61,329 bases of DNA. Origin: CAYSPU01 sp964432995. Lineage in GTDB: Bacteria; Verrucomicrobiota; Verrucomicrobiia; Limisphaerales; JAHDYP01. Each line of letters opens with the position of its first letter. Position 1 is the stretch's first letter. Where the stretch lies: assembly GCA_964432995.1 (NCBI GenBank), contig CAYSPU010000002.1, positions 1 through 61,329 on the forward strand, written 5' to 3'. The position numbers and the translations under genes are program-made. Below the pieces are notes generated by a model. It saw only the letters and a list, made by a program, of their open reading frames with translations, did no database searches and was not told the origin of the DNA. Of this stretch, positions 1-8,495 are shown piece by piece.

Positions 1-53
1 GCCCGGCGGCGCTCCCGCCAAAATCGGAATTCATTTTTGCACAGACCCTTAGG
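1..53 (+). repeat. Dispersed intergenic motif, copy A
   Basis: A GC-rich start (GCCCGGCGGC) is followed by CCAAAAT and then TTTTTGCACAGACCCTTAGG at 34-53. The same order of blocks recurs at 32320-32365 and 49109-49154. This copy ends 51 bp before the start codon of the first sulfatase, so it could hold a promoter or be a mobile intergenic repeat. The similarity between copies is seen directly; the role is unknown. The true left end may lie outside the window. Confidence 0.55.
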
Positions 54-103
54 ACGCCCTGAAATTCCCTTGAATCCCCTCGCACTGGTCGACAATAACT
101 CAT

Positions 104-2218
104 ATGAACCCAATCCTGATTCTTCTATGCGCGCTGCTGAGCGCTTGGCTCGGACTTCCTGCCGCCGAGGGGGCTTCACCTCCCTCGAGGCCCAACATCG
201 TTGTCATCCTCGTCGACGATATGGGCTGGAGCGACCTCAGCTGCTATGGCAGCGAGATTCCTACGCCGAACCTCGATGCCCTGGCCAGCGGCGGCCTGCG
301 TTTCACCCAATTCTACAACACCGCGCGCTGCTGTCCCACTCGAGCCTCGCTTCTGACGGGCCTGTATCCCCACCAGGCGGGCGTTGGCCACATGACCTCA
401 CCGCACAAGGATGCCCGAGGGAATGTCCTGCCCGGTTACACCGGCCGGCTCAACGATCAATGCGTGACCATGGGCGAGGTCATGGGCAGCGCCGGCTACT
501 TCACGATCATGACCGGCAAATGGCACGTCGGCCAGAACCTCGGCGTCGTCCCGTGGGAACGCGGATTCGATCGCAGCCTGAACGCGGCGGCGGGCGGATT
601 CTACTTTCATGACAGCGCGCGCGCGGAGCTGTTCCTCAACGGTCAGCTCGTCGGCCGCGGCGGCGCCAATGGCGTCCCCGCCGAGTGGTACTCGACGGAT
701 CTGTGGACCGAGTTCGGGCTGAAGTTCATCGACGAAGCGCGCGCGGCGCAGAAGCCGTTCTTCCTCTACCTGGCCCACAACGCGCCCCATTTCCCCTTGC
801 AGGCGCCGCCCGAGACCATCGCCCAGTTCCGCGGACAGTACAAGATCGGCTGGGACAAGCTCCGCGAAGCCCGCCATGCCCGACAAAAGGCGCTGGGCGT
901 CGTCGATCCCGCCTGGCCCCTGGCCCCGCGCCCGGAAGGCGTGAAAGCCTGGGACCAGCTCAGCGATGCCGAGAAAGATCGGTTCGACCATATCATGGCC
1001 ATCTACGCCGCGTGCGTGCACCGGATGGACCGCGCGATCGGCACGCTGGTGGGCGGCCTCCGCCAGCGCGGCATCCTCGATAACACGCTCATCCTTTTCA
1101 TGTCCGACAACGGCGGCAATGCCGAGTCCGGCCCGAACGGCCGGCTCGAGGGGGCGAATCCGGGGGACGCATCGAGCACGGTCTTTTGCGGCGAGTCGTG
1201 GGCCTGGCTGCAAAACACGCCTTTCCGGCTCTACAAGCATTTCAACCACGAAGGCGGCATTGCCACGCCCCTGATCGCTCATTGGCCAGAGGGCATTCGC
1301 AGCTCGAGAACCGGTGCGGCTGCCGGGATGCGATCCGGACGTCTGATCCACGAGCCCGGGCATCTGGTGGACATTATGGCCACGGTGGTGGATGTGGGCG
1401 GCGCCACTTATCCCAAGGAATTCAACGGACATGCCATCCGGCCGATGGAAGGCCGGAGCCTGGCGCCGTTTTTCTCCTCGGTGCCCAGCACGGAGGTGCG
1501 CCCTCTCTACTGGGAACACGAAGGCAATGGCGGCATTCGATTGGGCGACTGGAAGCTCGTCAGGCGTGGCGCGTTGGGCTCCTGGGAATTATACAACCTG
1601 CGGACCGATCGCACGGAACAGACCAACCTCGCCGCCACCCGATCGGAAATCGCCCAGGACCTCGCCGCCCAGTGGGATGCCTGGGCCAAACGCGCCTTTG
1701 CGGATCCGGGGCCCTGGAAAGCGGCAGCCAAGCCCAAGCCAGCGTCGCGCCGGGCCCGATTCGATCTGGGGCCCGAGGCCGACCTGGCCCGCGCCGACTC
1801 GCCCGACTCCGCGAACCGCGGTTTTACGGCAACCGTCCACATCGCCGCTCCCGGCCGCGAAGGCGTGCTGGTTGCCCAAGGCGGCGAAGCCCACGGCTGG
1901 GCCATGTTCTTCCAAAACGGCGCGTTCCGCTTCGCGCTCAACCGCTCCGGCAATCTCGAGGAGATCCGCTCCGACGATCCTGCCTTCGCCTCCGCCAAAG
2001 TCATCACCGCCACGCTCGCCGCGGACGCCACGGTGGCGCTTGCCGCCGACGGGCGCGAGATCCTCGAAAAGAAAATGGCCGGCCTGCTTTCGACGCTCCC
2101 CGTCGATGGTCTTCAGGTCGGACGCGACCTCGCCGGAACCGTGGGCGATTACGCTGCTCCATTTCCGTTCACCGGCAAAATCTCCCGCGTCCTCATCGAA
2201 CTCGATCCGCGAAGATAA
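104..2218 (+). CDS. Exported sulfatase (arylsulfatase family) with C-terminal beta-sandwich-like extension
   Basis: Predicted to hydrolyse sulfate esters, probably on algal or host polysaccharides, outside the cytoplasm. Residues 1-24 form a signal peptide. The sulfatase core starts at RPNIVVILVDDMGWSD, with metal-binding D38 and D39. The sulfatase signature CCPTR at 76-80 makes C76 the expected formylglycine. TGKWHVG and MSDNGGN are further active-site motifs. Residues from about 560 to 704 lie beyond the usual sulfatase length and look like a laminin-G-type beta-sandwich ('GWAMFFQNGAFRFALNRSG'), perhaps carbohydrate binding. The next gene, also a sulfatase, starts 18 bp downstream, so the two are probably co-transcribed. 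The family is clear; the substrate cannot be told from sequence. No sulfatase-maturing enzyme is in the window. Confidence 0.93.
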   Translation: MNPILILLCALLSAWLGLPAAEGASPPSRPNIVVILVDDMGWSDLSCYGSEIPTPNLDALASGGLRFTQFYNTARCCPTRASLLTGLYPHQAGVGHMTSPHKDARGNVLPGYTGRLNDQCVTMGEVMGSAGYFTIMTGKWHVGQNLGVVPWERGFDRSLNAAAGGFYFHDSARAELFLNGQLVGRGGANGVPAEWYSTDLWTEFGLKFIDEARAAQKPFFLYLAHNAPHFPLQAPPETIAQFRGQYKIGWDKLREARHARQKALGVVDPAWPLAPRPEGVKAWDQLSDAEKDRFDHIMAIYAACVHRMDRAIGTLVGGLRQRGILDNTLILFMSDNGGNAESGPNGRLEGANPGDASSTVFCGESWAWLQNTPFRLYKHFNHEGGIATPLIAHWPEGIRSSRTGAAAGMRSGRLIHEPGHLVDIMATVVDVGGATYPKEFNGHAIRPMEGRSLAPFFSSVPSTEVRPLYWEHEGNGGIRLGDWKLVRRGALGSWELYNLRTDRTEQTNLAATRSEIAQDLAAQWDAWAKRAFADPGPWKAAAKPKPASRRARFDLGPEADLARADSPDSANRGFTATVHIAAPGREGVLVAQGGEAHGWAMFFQNGAFRFALNRSGNLEEIRSDDPAFASAKVITATLAADATVALAADGREILEKKMAGLLSTLPVDGLQVGRDLAGTVGDYAAPFPFTGKISRVLIELDPRR

Positions 2219-2236
2219 TCCTCGCATGAATCTGAT

Positions 2237-5200
2237 ATGAAACATCACCTTGCTCGAACTTGGCTCGTTGCCGCCCTGCTTGCGGCCGTCCTGTCCGCCA
2301 CCCCGGCCCGCTCTGCGGCTGCATCCTCGGCGCACCCCAATATCATCTTCATCCTGTCCGATGATCTGGGCTACGGCGACATCGGCTGCTGCGGCGCGAC
2401 GCATGTGAAGACGCCCCACCTCGACCGGCTCGCCCAGGAGGGAACGCGCTTCACCGACGCGCACTCGACGGCGTCGGTTTGCACGCCCACGCGATATGCG
2501 TTCATGACCGGACGCTATGCCTGGCGCGAGGCTGGCACTGGCATTGCCGCCGGAAACGCGCCTTCTCTCATCCAGCCGGGCACCGCTACGGTCGCGTCGG
2601 TCTTGAAGTCCGCCGGCTACCGGACCGGCGTGGTCGGCAAATGGCACCTCGGTCTGGGCGGGCCCGGCCCGACCGATTTCAACGGTGAAATCCGGCCCGG
2701 CCCGCTCGAGCTGGGGTTCGATTACGCGTTCATTATCCCCGCCACGGGCGACCGTGTCCCGTGCGTCTTTGTCGAGAATCGCCGGGTTGTCGGGCTCGAC
2801 CCGGCGGACCCGATCCGTGTGAGCTACGGTGTCAAGATTGGCGATGAACCCACCGGCGCCGATCCGGGTGTCCAATTGAAAATCCAGGGAGGCCCCGGTC
2901 ACAAGGACACCGTCGTTAACGGCATCCCGCGGATTGGCTTCATGACGGGCGGAAAGGCGGCCCGCTGGGTGGACGAGGATATCGCCGACACCCTGGCCGC
3001 GAAAGCCGTGAAGTTCATCGACGCAAACCGCGCTGGCCCGTTTTTCCTCTGCTTCACGCCGCACGATATCCACGAGCCCATGGTCCCGCACCCGCGCTTC
3101 CGGGGCGCGAGCGGCTGCGGCTGGCGCGGCGACGTGATTCATCAGCTCGATTGGGAGGTCGGCGAGGTGCTGGCCGCCCTCGACCGCCTTCATCTGGCGA
3201 CGAACACGCTCGTGATCTTCACCAGCGACAACGGCGGCGCCATCAAGAACACGTACGACGACGGCACCAATCCGCTCCACTCGAGGCAGGCCCCCAATGG
3301 GGCGCTCCGCGGGTTCAAAGGATCGCTTTACGAAGGCGGGCATCGCGTGCCGTTCCTCGCCCGCTGGCCCGGCCGCATCCCCGCCGGCGGCGTCTCCGGG
3401 CAGCTCATTGCCCATGTGGACACCCTGGCCACGCTGGCTGCGCTCACCGGCCAGAGACTCGACGCCGAAGCGGGTCCGGACAGCTTCAATGTGCTGTCCG
3501 CCCTGCTGGGGCAACCGGGCGCCCGGGGCCGCGATCATCTCGTGCTTCAAAACAATAACCAGGCGCCCCTCGCCCTCCGCCAGGGAGATTGGATCCTGAT
3601 CGGCAAAGGTGGCGGCCGGCAGCCGCAGCAGGCCCCAGCCGCCCCGCGACCGAGGGCTCAAGCCCCCGCCTACGAGCTGTTCAACCTCGCCTCCGACCCC
3701 GCGCAGACCAACAACCTCGCTGCCAACGAACCTGCCCGCGTCAAACAAATGGCGGCGCGCCTCGATCAGCTCCGTGCTCAGGGCCGCAGCCGCCCCGATG
3801 CCGGCAGCGCGGTGGCCGTCTCGGGCGAGCTCAAGCAGTGGCACAAGGTCACGCTGACCATGGATGGCCCGTTAGCCCACGAACGCGATGCCGATCCGAA
3901 CCCGTTCACCGACTACGCCATGAACGTGACGTTTGCCCACGAAAGCGGCTCGCCTCGCTACGTCGTGCCCGGATACTTCGCTGCCGACGGCGACGCGGCA
4001 AACACCAGCGCCGAGTCGGGCACGAAATGGCGGGCGCACCTTTCCCCCGACAAATCCGGCGCATGGACCTATTCCATCTCATTTGTCCGCGGCAAGCAGG
4101 TCGCCGTCAGCGATGCGAAAGGCCAAGCCGTGAAGCCATTCGATGGCCAGACCGGCCGGTTTGTCGTCGGTCCCACCGACAAGGCTGGCCGCGATTTTCG
4201 AGCCCAAGGACGCCTCGAATATGTCGGCCAACACCACCTCCAGTTCGCCGGATCGAAAGAGTTCTTCCTCAAGGCCGGTCCCGATGCGCCCGAAACGCTC
4301 CTCGCCTACGCGGACTTCGACGGCACCGAGTCCGGCCGCAAGCGCAATGCGCGCTCGGGCGAAGCCGCCCCCACCGAATCGCTTCATCGATACGCGCCTC
4401 ATCTGCGGGATTGGAGAGATGGCGACCCGACCTGGAAAGGCGGCAAAGGCAAGGGGCTCATCGGCGCTCTGAACTACCTTGCCGGCAAAGGCCTGAATGC
4501 CTTCTCCTTCCTCACCTACAACGCCGCTGGCGATGGCGACAATGTCTGGCCGTTCGTCGCCCGCAACGACAAGGTTCACTGGGACTGCTCGAAGCTCGAT
4601 CAATGGGGCATTGTGTTCGATCACGCCACCGCCCAAGGCCTCTACCTCCACTTCAAGCTCCAGGAGAACGAGATCGACGATGACCGCCCCGGCAATGGCT
4701 CCACCGTCCGCCGCGTGCCCGAATCTCTCGATGGCGGCAAGCTCGGGCCCGAGCGCAGGCTCTATTGCCGCGAGCTCGTCGCCCGCTTCGCTCACGCGCT
4801 CGCTCTGAATTGGAACATCGGCGAGGAGAACACCCAGAGCACCGAGGAGATCCGCGACATGGTGAAGTTCATCCATGACACCGATCCTTACCATCACCAC
4901 ATTGTCATCCACACATACCCGAACCAGCAGGACAAGGTCTACACCCCGTTGCTCGGCAGCCAGTCGCTGCTCACCGGCCTGTCGCTCCAAAATGGTTGGA
5001 GCCAAACTCATGCCCGCACGGTGAAATGGATCGCCGAATCCGCTGCCGCCGGCCGGCCGTGGGTCGTCGCCAACGACGAGCAGGGCGGGGCTGACACCGG
5101 CGTGCCGCCCGACCTCGGCTACGATGGCTATAACGGCAAGAAAAAAGATGGCCAGGCCGTCCAGACTCCCGACGATATCCGCCAGGCCGTCCTATGGGGC

Positions 5201-5650
5201 AATCTCCTCGGCGGCGGCGCCGGCGTCGAATACTACTTCGGCTACCAGCTCCCGCAAAACGATCTCAACTGCGAAGACTTTCGCAGCCGGGATCGGAGCT
5301 GGGGTTCTTGCCGAATCGCCCTCGAGTTCTTCCGCGACAACCGGATTCCGTTCTGGGAGATGAAGAACATGAACTCGCTCATCGGCAACGCGAAAAACGA
5401 CAACAGCAAGTACTGCCTGGCCAAACCAGGTCAGCTCTATCTCGTCTATCTCCCCAACGGCGGCACGACCGACCTGGACCTGGCCAGCGCCAGCGGTGCA
5501 TTCGACATCCGGTGGTTCAATCCGCGAGCCGGCGGTCCCCTGATGTCCGGTTCAGTCCAAAACGCGGCCGGCCCCGGCAAAATCTCGATCGGCCGCCCAC
5601 CCTCGGATCCTGGCCAGGATTGGCTTGCCATCGTCCGAGCGCGCCGATAA
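2237..5650 (+). CDS. Exported sulfatase fused to DUF5060/GH140-like glycosidase module
   Basis: This 1,137-residue protein joins two enzymes. A signal peptide (about 1-27) is followed by a complete sulfatase (about 33-520) with metal-binding D42/D43, the CTPTR signature at 82-86 (C82 the expected formylglycine), GKWHLG and TSDNGGA. From about 528 a DUF5060-type beta domain begins ('KQWHKVTLTMDGPLAHERD'). A TIM-barrel-like region related to DUF4038/GH140 runs from about 640 to 1030, followed by a C-terminal domain of the 'collagen-binding' type found on such glycosidases. Candidate catalytic acids are E863/E864 in NWNIGEEN and E948 in NDEQGGA; these are proposed from family logic. Coupling desulfation and glycoside cleavage in one chain would suit a sulfated glycan. 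The start is the first in-frame ATG, 18 bp after the previous stop. Confidence 0.88.
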   Translation: MKHHLARTWLVAALLAAVLSATPARSAAASSAHPNIIFILSDDLGYGDIGCCGATHVKTPHLDRLAQEGTRFTDAHSTASVCTPTRYAFMTGRYAWREAGTGIAAGNAPSLIQPGTATVASVLKSAGYRTGVVGKWHLGLGGPGPTDFNGEIRPGPLELGFDYAFIIPATGDRVPCVFVENRRVVGLDPADPIRVSYGVKIGDEPTGADPGVQLKIQGGPGHKDTVVNGIPRIGFMTGGKAARWVDEDIADTLAAKAVKFIDANRAGPFFLCFTPHDIHEPMVPHPRFRGASGCGWRGDVIHQLDWEVGEVLAALDRLHLATNTLVIFTSDNGGAIKNTYDDGTNPLHSRQAPNGALRGFKGSLYEGGHRVPFLARWPGRIPAGGVSGQLIAHVDTLATLAALTGQRLDAEAGPDSFNVLSALLGQPGARGRDHLVLQNNNQAPLALRQGDWILIGKGGGRQPQQAPAAPRPRAQAPAYELFNLASDPAQTNNLAANEPARVKQMAARLDQLRAQGRSRPDAGSAVAVSGELKQWHKVTLTMDGPLAHERDADPNPFTDYAMNVTFAHESGSPRYVVPGYFAADGDAANTSAESGTKWRAHLSPDKSGAWTYSISFVRGKQVAVSDAKGQAVKPFDGQTGRFVVGPTDKAGRDFRAQGRLEYVGQHHLQFAGSKEFFLKAGPDAPETLLAYADFDGTESGRKRNARSGEAAPTESLHRYAPHLRDWRDGDPTWKGGKGKGLIGALNYLAGKGLNAFSFLTYNAAGDGDNVWPFVARNDKVHWDCSKLDQWGIVFDHATAQGLYLHFKLQENEIDDDRPGNGSTVRRVPESLDGGKLGPERRLYCRELVARFAHALALNWNIGEENTQSTEEIRDMVKFIHDTDPYHHHIVIHTYPNQQDKVYTPLLGSQSLLTGLSLQNGWSQTHARTVKWIAESAAAGRPWVVANDEQGGADTGVPPDLGYDGYNGKKKDGQAVQTPDDIRQAVLWGNLLGGGAGVEYYFGYQLPQNDLNCEDFRSRDRSWGSCRIALEFFRDNRIPFWEMKNMNSLIGNAKNDNSKYCLAKPGQLYLVYLPNGGTTDLDLASASGAFDIRWFNPRAGGPLMSGSVQNAAGPGKISIGRPPSDPGQDWLAIVRARR

Positions 5651-5676
5651 AGCGAGGCAAGACGCCGGCCAGTGCT

Positions 5677-6567
5677 TCACCAGGTTGCCCCTCTCGGGTT
5701 CCAGAGATCGACGCCGAGTGCCGGGTGATAGACGGTGGGCAACTTTCGCGCCTCGGTGTGACCGTCCACGAAGCTGTAGTTTGATTTCTCGCCGTGGCGT
5801 TTCGAGGCCACCTCGGCCTCGGCATCGGCGACGGTCGTCCAGCACAAGGCCGGCATGACATGGTCGGCCTCGATGATCACTTCGGTGAAGAAGATGACGT
5901 CGGTGGGCCGGGCGATCTGGGAAAGCCGGCGCCACGTCTGCGGTTTGCCCGGGTAGTCATCGTCCGGTCCCACCTCGAAGTAGTAGTTCATGCCGTAGCT
6001 CAGATGCTGCGGTTGCCGGTCGGCAGGGCAGTGGTAAACGGACTCGAGCAGGTTGGTCCAACGGGCATTGTTGGCGGCGAGGAATGGGGCCAGGGCCCGC
6101 TCCCACGGAAGCTGCCGGTTGGCGAACGCCGAATGCTGGCTGCGCGGAAACTGGTCCTCGTTGTCGTCCGCGTAGAGGCGCGCGGCCAGCATGATCTGCC
6201 GCATCTGTCCCTGGCACTGGACCGTTCGAACGGCGCCGACGGCGCGGTTGACCGCCGGCAGCAGCAGACCGGCCAAAATCGCGATGATCGCAATGACGAT
6301 CAGCAGCTCGATCAAAGTGAAGGCGGCATTCGAGGATCGCGCGGGCGTTGCCCTGGGACCCGGCTGCGCCGGAGGGCCAGAACCGGCCCTCAGCACAGGG
6401 CGCCCCCTCGAGTGGTGGGCGCTTGTGGCATTCAGCAACGGCACCGGGCCGATGCCCGCTGCAGGCTCGAGCGGTAAGCCGTGTGCGTCGGCGCGCCGGA
6501 CGGTGGAACGTAACCGCCAGACGGGGTAGGCGTTGGACCCCAATGGCAGGTCGAGTGGGTGATTCAT
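5677..6567 (-). CDS. Type II secretion/prepilin-like protein with H-X9-DG C-terminal motif
   Basis: A 296-residue pseudopilin-like protein. The prepilin cleavage and membrane segment, FTLIELLIVIAIIAILAG, lies at residues 83-100, and the C-terminus has NYSFVDGHTEAR, the H-X9-DG motif typical of planctomycete and verrucomicrobial prepilin-like proteins. Alanine, not glycine, precedes the FTLIELL block. The roughly 82-residue leader is far longer than a normal prepilin leader, so the functional start could lie further in. The start at 6567 is chosen because its ATG overlaps the TGA of the upstream gene (ATGA, 6567-6564), a sign of translational coupling. No secretion or pilus genes are nearby, so its partner apparatus must be elsewhere. 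It is convergent with the sulfatase gene, with 26 bp between the stops. Confidence 0.85.
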   Translation of the reverse strand: MNHPLDLPLGSNAYPVWRLRSTVRRADAHGLPLEPAAGIGPVPLLNATSAHHSRGRPVLRAGSGPPAQPGPRATPARSSNAAFTLIELLIVIAIIAILAGLLLPAVNRAVGAVRTVQCQGQMRQIMLAARLYADDNEDQFPRSQHSAFANRQLPWERALAPFLAANNARWTNLLESVYHCPADRQPQHLSYGMNYYFEVGPDDDYPGKPQTWRRLSQIARPTDVIFFTEVIIEADHVMPALCWTTVADAEAEVASKRHGEKSNYSFVDGHTEARKLPTVYHPALGVDLWNPRGATW

Positions 6568-7430
6568 GGGTTTCTCTGCAAGCGATGGAATTGTCGAGCG
6601 GCTGCGCCCTTGATCCGGACCTTGTCGGGTCCGATGATCGCCACGTCCTCTGCCTCCATGACCGGGATCCAGGGGCCGCCCACCAGGTTGGTCGAACAGA
6701 CCAGGCTCCAGTTGGTCGCGCCGGTTGACCAAGTGAGGACAAGGTCATCGGCAGCCTGTACCGCGATGTCCAATCTCGGCCGGCCATCCGGCACGCAGGT
6801 CCATTCGAGAAGGAACCGCGCCGAGCTGGATCCAGGCACTTCCTGGCCCGTCGCCGTGTTCGCCGCGTAGACCTCGAACGTGGCGCTGTAGGTGTTCGTT
6901 CCGGGCGGCGCGGTGACACCAACATGCCACATCAAGCCGCTCCAGAACGCGGCGTTGCTCGATCCCGCGGTGCCGAAGATCGGTATCCAGCGCTTCGGCA
7001 AGGTGCTGGCGTTGTAGTCGTAGATTCCCAAATCCGCCGAGCCGGCGGTTTTACGGATCCAGAGTTCCCGATCCGCCGGCAGCAGGTCGGTGTTGGGGTG
7101 CATTTCAAAACCGTAACGCCGGCTGAAGGCCAGTCCTTGCCGGCTCGGATCGAGGCACTCGAACCAGGGGTCGTCCGGATCGAAGCTGTCGTTGGGATGG
7201 CTGATCAGGAGCGGCGTGAGCTGGGCCGTCAGGCCAATGTTCGAAAGGTCCACGGTGACCCGGTCGCTCTGGGCGTGGTACGACACTTCCGGCATGAGCA
7301 TGCCTCCCTGCATGGGGACACGGGTCAACACGCCGGTCTGCGCCCAAACGGACCCGGCCAGGAAACCGGCGCTGCAGACCATCACGGTTGTCGCGAGGTT
7401 CCACTTGGTGCGCTTGTGCTGAGTCTTCAT
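6564..7430 (-). CDS. Exported protein, divergent member of a three-gene paralogous family
   Basis: Function not recognised. The 288-residue protein has a signal peptide ending near SVWAQ. It shares blocks with the next two upstream genes: a DPDDPW segment, IWIRKT.. near 'ELWIRKTAGSADLGIYDY', IFGTAGS, a 'GLMWHVGV' block and an ATFEVYAAN block. The M-x-H in GLMWH is conserved in all three paralogues and could be a metal site. The C-terminus resembles the 'STNLVGGPWIPV' tail common in verrucomicrobial exported proteins. The start at 7430 is preferred over longer in-frame options because it begins a clean signal peptide and has GGGGAAGAGA about 10 bp upstream. It is translationally coupled to the prepilin-like gene. 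Confidence 0.72.
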   Translation of the reverse strand: MKTQHKRTKWNLATTVMVCSAGFLAGSVWAQTGVLTRVPMQGGMLMPEVSYHAQSDRVTVDLSNIGLTAQLTPLLISHPNDSFDPDDPWFECLDPSRQGLAFSRRYGFEMHPNTDLLPADRELWIRKTAGSADLGIYDYNASTLPKRWIPIFGTAGSSNAAFWSGLMWHVGVTAPPGTNTYSATFEVYAANTATGQEVPGSSSARFLLEWTCVPDGRPRLDIAVQAADDLVLTWSTGATNWSLVCSTNLVGGPWIPVMEAEDVAIIGPDKVRIKGAAARQFHRLQRNP

Positions 7431-7497
7431 ACAGTCTCTATCTCTTCCCCTGGTCACCAACCGAATCCCGTTCTCGTCTCCATGGCTCCACTCCGGA

Positions 7498-8406
7498 TCA
7501 GGGCAATCGGCGCAGTCGCAATGGACGGCCGGCGGCAAACTGATCCAACAGGACGACATTGGCGCCCTCCCACACCAACGGCAGGTTAGTGACGGCCATC
7601 CAATTCGGCGGCGTGTTCGAGTCCGCCATCTCGAGCGCGTAACTTACGGGTCCCAGCGGCCACTGGATCACCAAGCCGTTCCGAATGCCTACTCTGGGCG
7701 TGCAGCGGACGGCAGGACCCTGCCAGGTCCAGGTGGTGGTGGTCCCGGCGTAGCCCGGCACCCGATTGCCCGCGGCGTCGCCCACGTAGAGATCGTAGGT
7801 GGCGGTGAAGATTCGATTCGAGGTGGCCAGTGCGGACAAGGGAACGGCATAGACATTGTGCGCCATGAACCCGTCCCAACACCAACGGGCAGGACTTCCC
7901 GCCGTGCCGAAAATCGGGGTGTACGGTCCTGTTGGGTCGCCGGCTTCCGTAACCGAATAAGTCTCGAGTTCCGGGGAGCCCCCGGTCTTCTCGATCCAGA
8001 CGTAGTTGCCGGCCAATTCCCGGGCATAGGTATCGTAGAAGTTGTCGCCATTGGCGCCGGTGGTCCCCTCGTCATACCATCCCAAGACCCGGCTATAGGC
8101 CGTTCCGTTGAGGACCGCCCAAGGTTTCGCGGGGTCGAACGACGTGTGGCGCAGATCGTAACTCTGGGTTGTGGGATCATAACATCCCGGCCCAGGCTGC
8201 AACCGGATGATCGTGGTGGTGGTGGCCACCCGCAGGCTCCGATTGCCGTCAAAGCTCACCCGCAACATGAGCATGGGATCCCAGGAGGGCGGTTCGGCAT
8301 ACTGCGCTCCCAGGGAGGTCGCCACTCCAAAAGCGGAAACGGCGCCTAAGAGGAGCTTCGCCGCAATGACCGGCATGCTGCGCGGACGGTTGAGTTCGAT
8401 GTTCAT
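7498..8406 (-). CDS. Exported protein of the same three-gene family (middle copy)
   Basis: Function not recognised. 302 residues with a signal peptide ending near TSLGAQ. The mature protein opens with EPPSWDPMLMLRVSFD, close to NPPTWHPMTMLNVNFD in the upstream paralogue. Both then share DPxxPW..LNGTA(Y/W)SR, SPxLExY, IFGTAGS, RW.WDGxMxHNxYAVxLS, ATYxxYVGD and TWQGPA. The pair is therefore clearly related, and the 6564-7430 gene is the more distant cousin. The ATG at 8406 is chosen because the upstream part of the frame has no protein-like character. It lies 67 bp upstream of the next paralogue and 89 bp downstream of the previous one, in one orientation. Confidence 0.75.
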   Translation of the reverse strand: MNIELNRPRSMPVIAAKLLLGAVSAFGVATSLGAQYAEPPSWDPMLMLRVSFDGNRSLRVATTTTIIRLQPGPGCYDPTTQSYDLRHTSFDPAKPWAVLNGTAYSRVLGWYDEGTTGANGDNFYDTYARELAGNYVWIEKTGGSPELETYSVTEAGDPTGPYTPIFGTAGSPARWCWDGFMAHNVYAVPLSALATSNRIFTATYDLYVGDAAGNRVPGYAGTTTTWTWQGPAVRCTPRVGIRNGLVIQWPLGPVSYALEMADSNTPPNWMAVTNLPLVWEGANVVLLDQFAAGRPLRLRRLP

Positions 8407-8495
8407 TGTTTGATCAGTGGTTTGGGCAACCAGTGTTCGAGTCGGGTCCGGGCGGTCGGCCAGCGCGGCTGACCGCCCAGGAACGCGAGCGGACG

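Noticed and set aside
1589..3844. Long minus-strand frame (about 750 codons) opposite the two sulfatases
   Set aside because: The translation is Arg/Gly/Ala-rich with no domain, it spans two clear plus-strand genes, and it is an antisense shadow of GC-rich codons.
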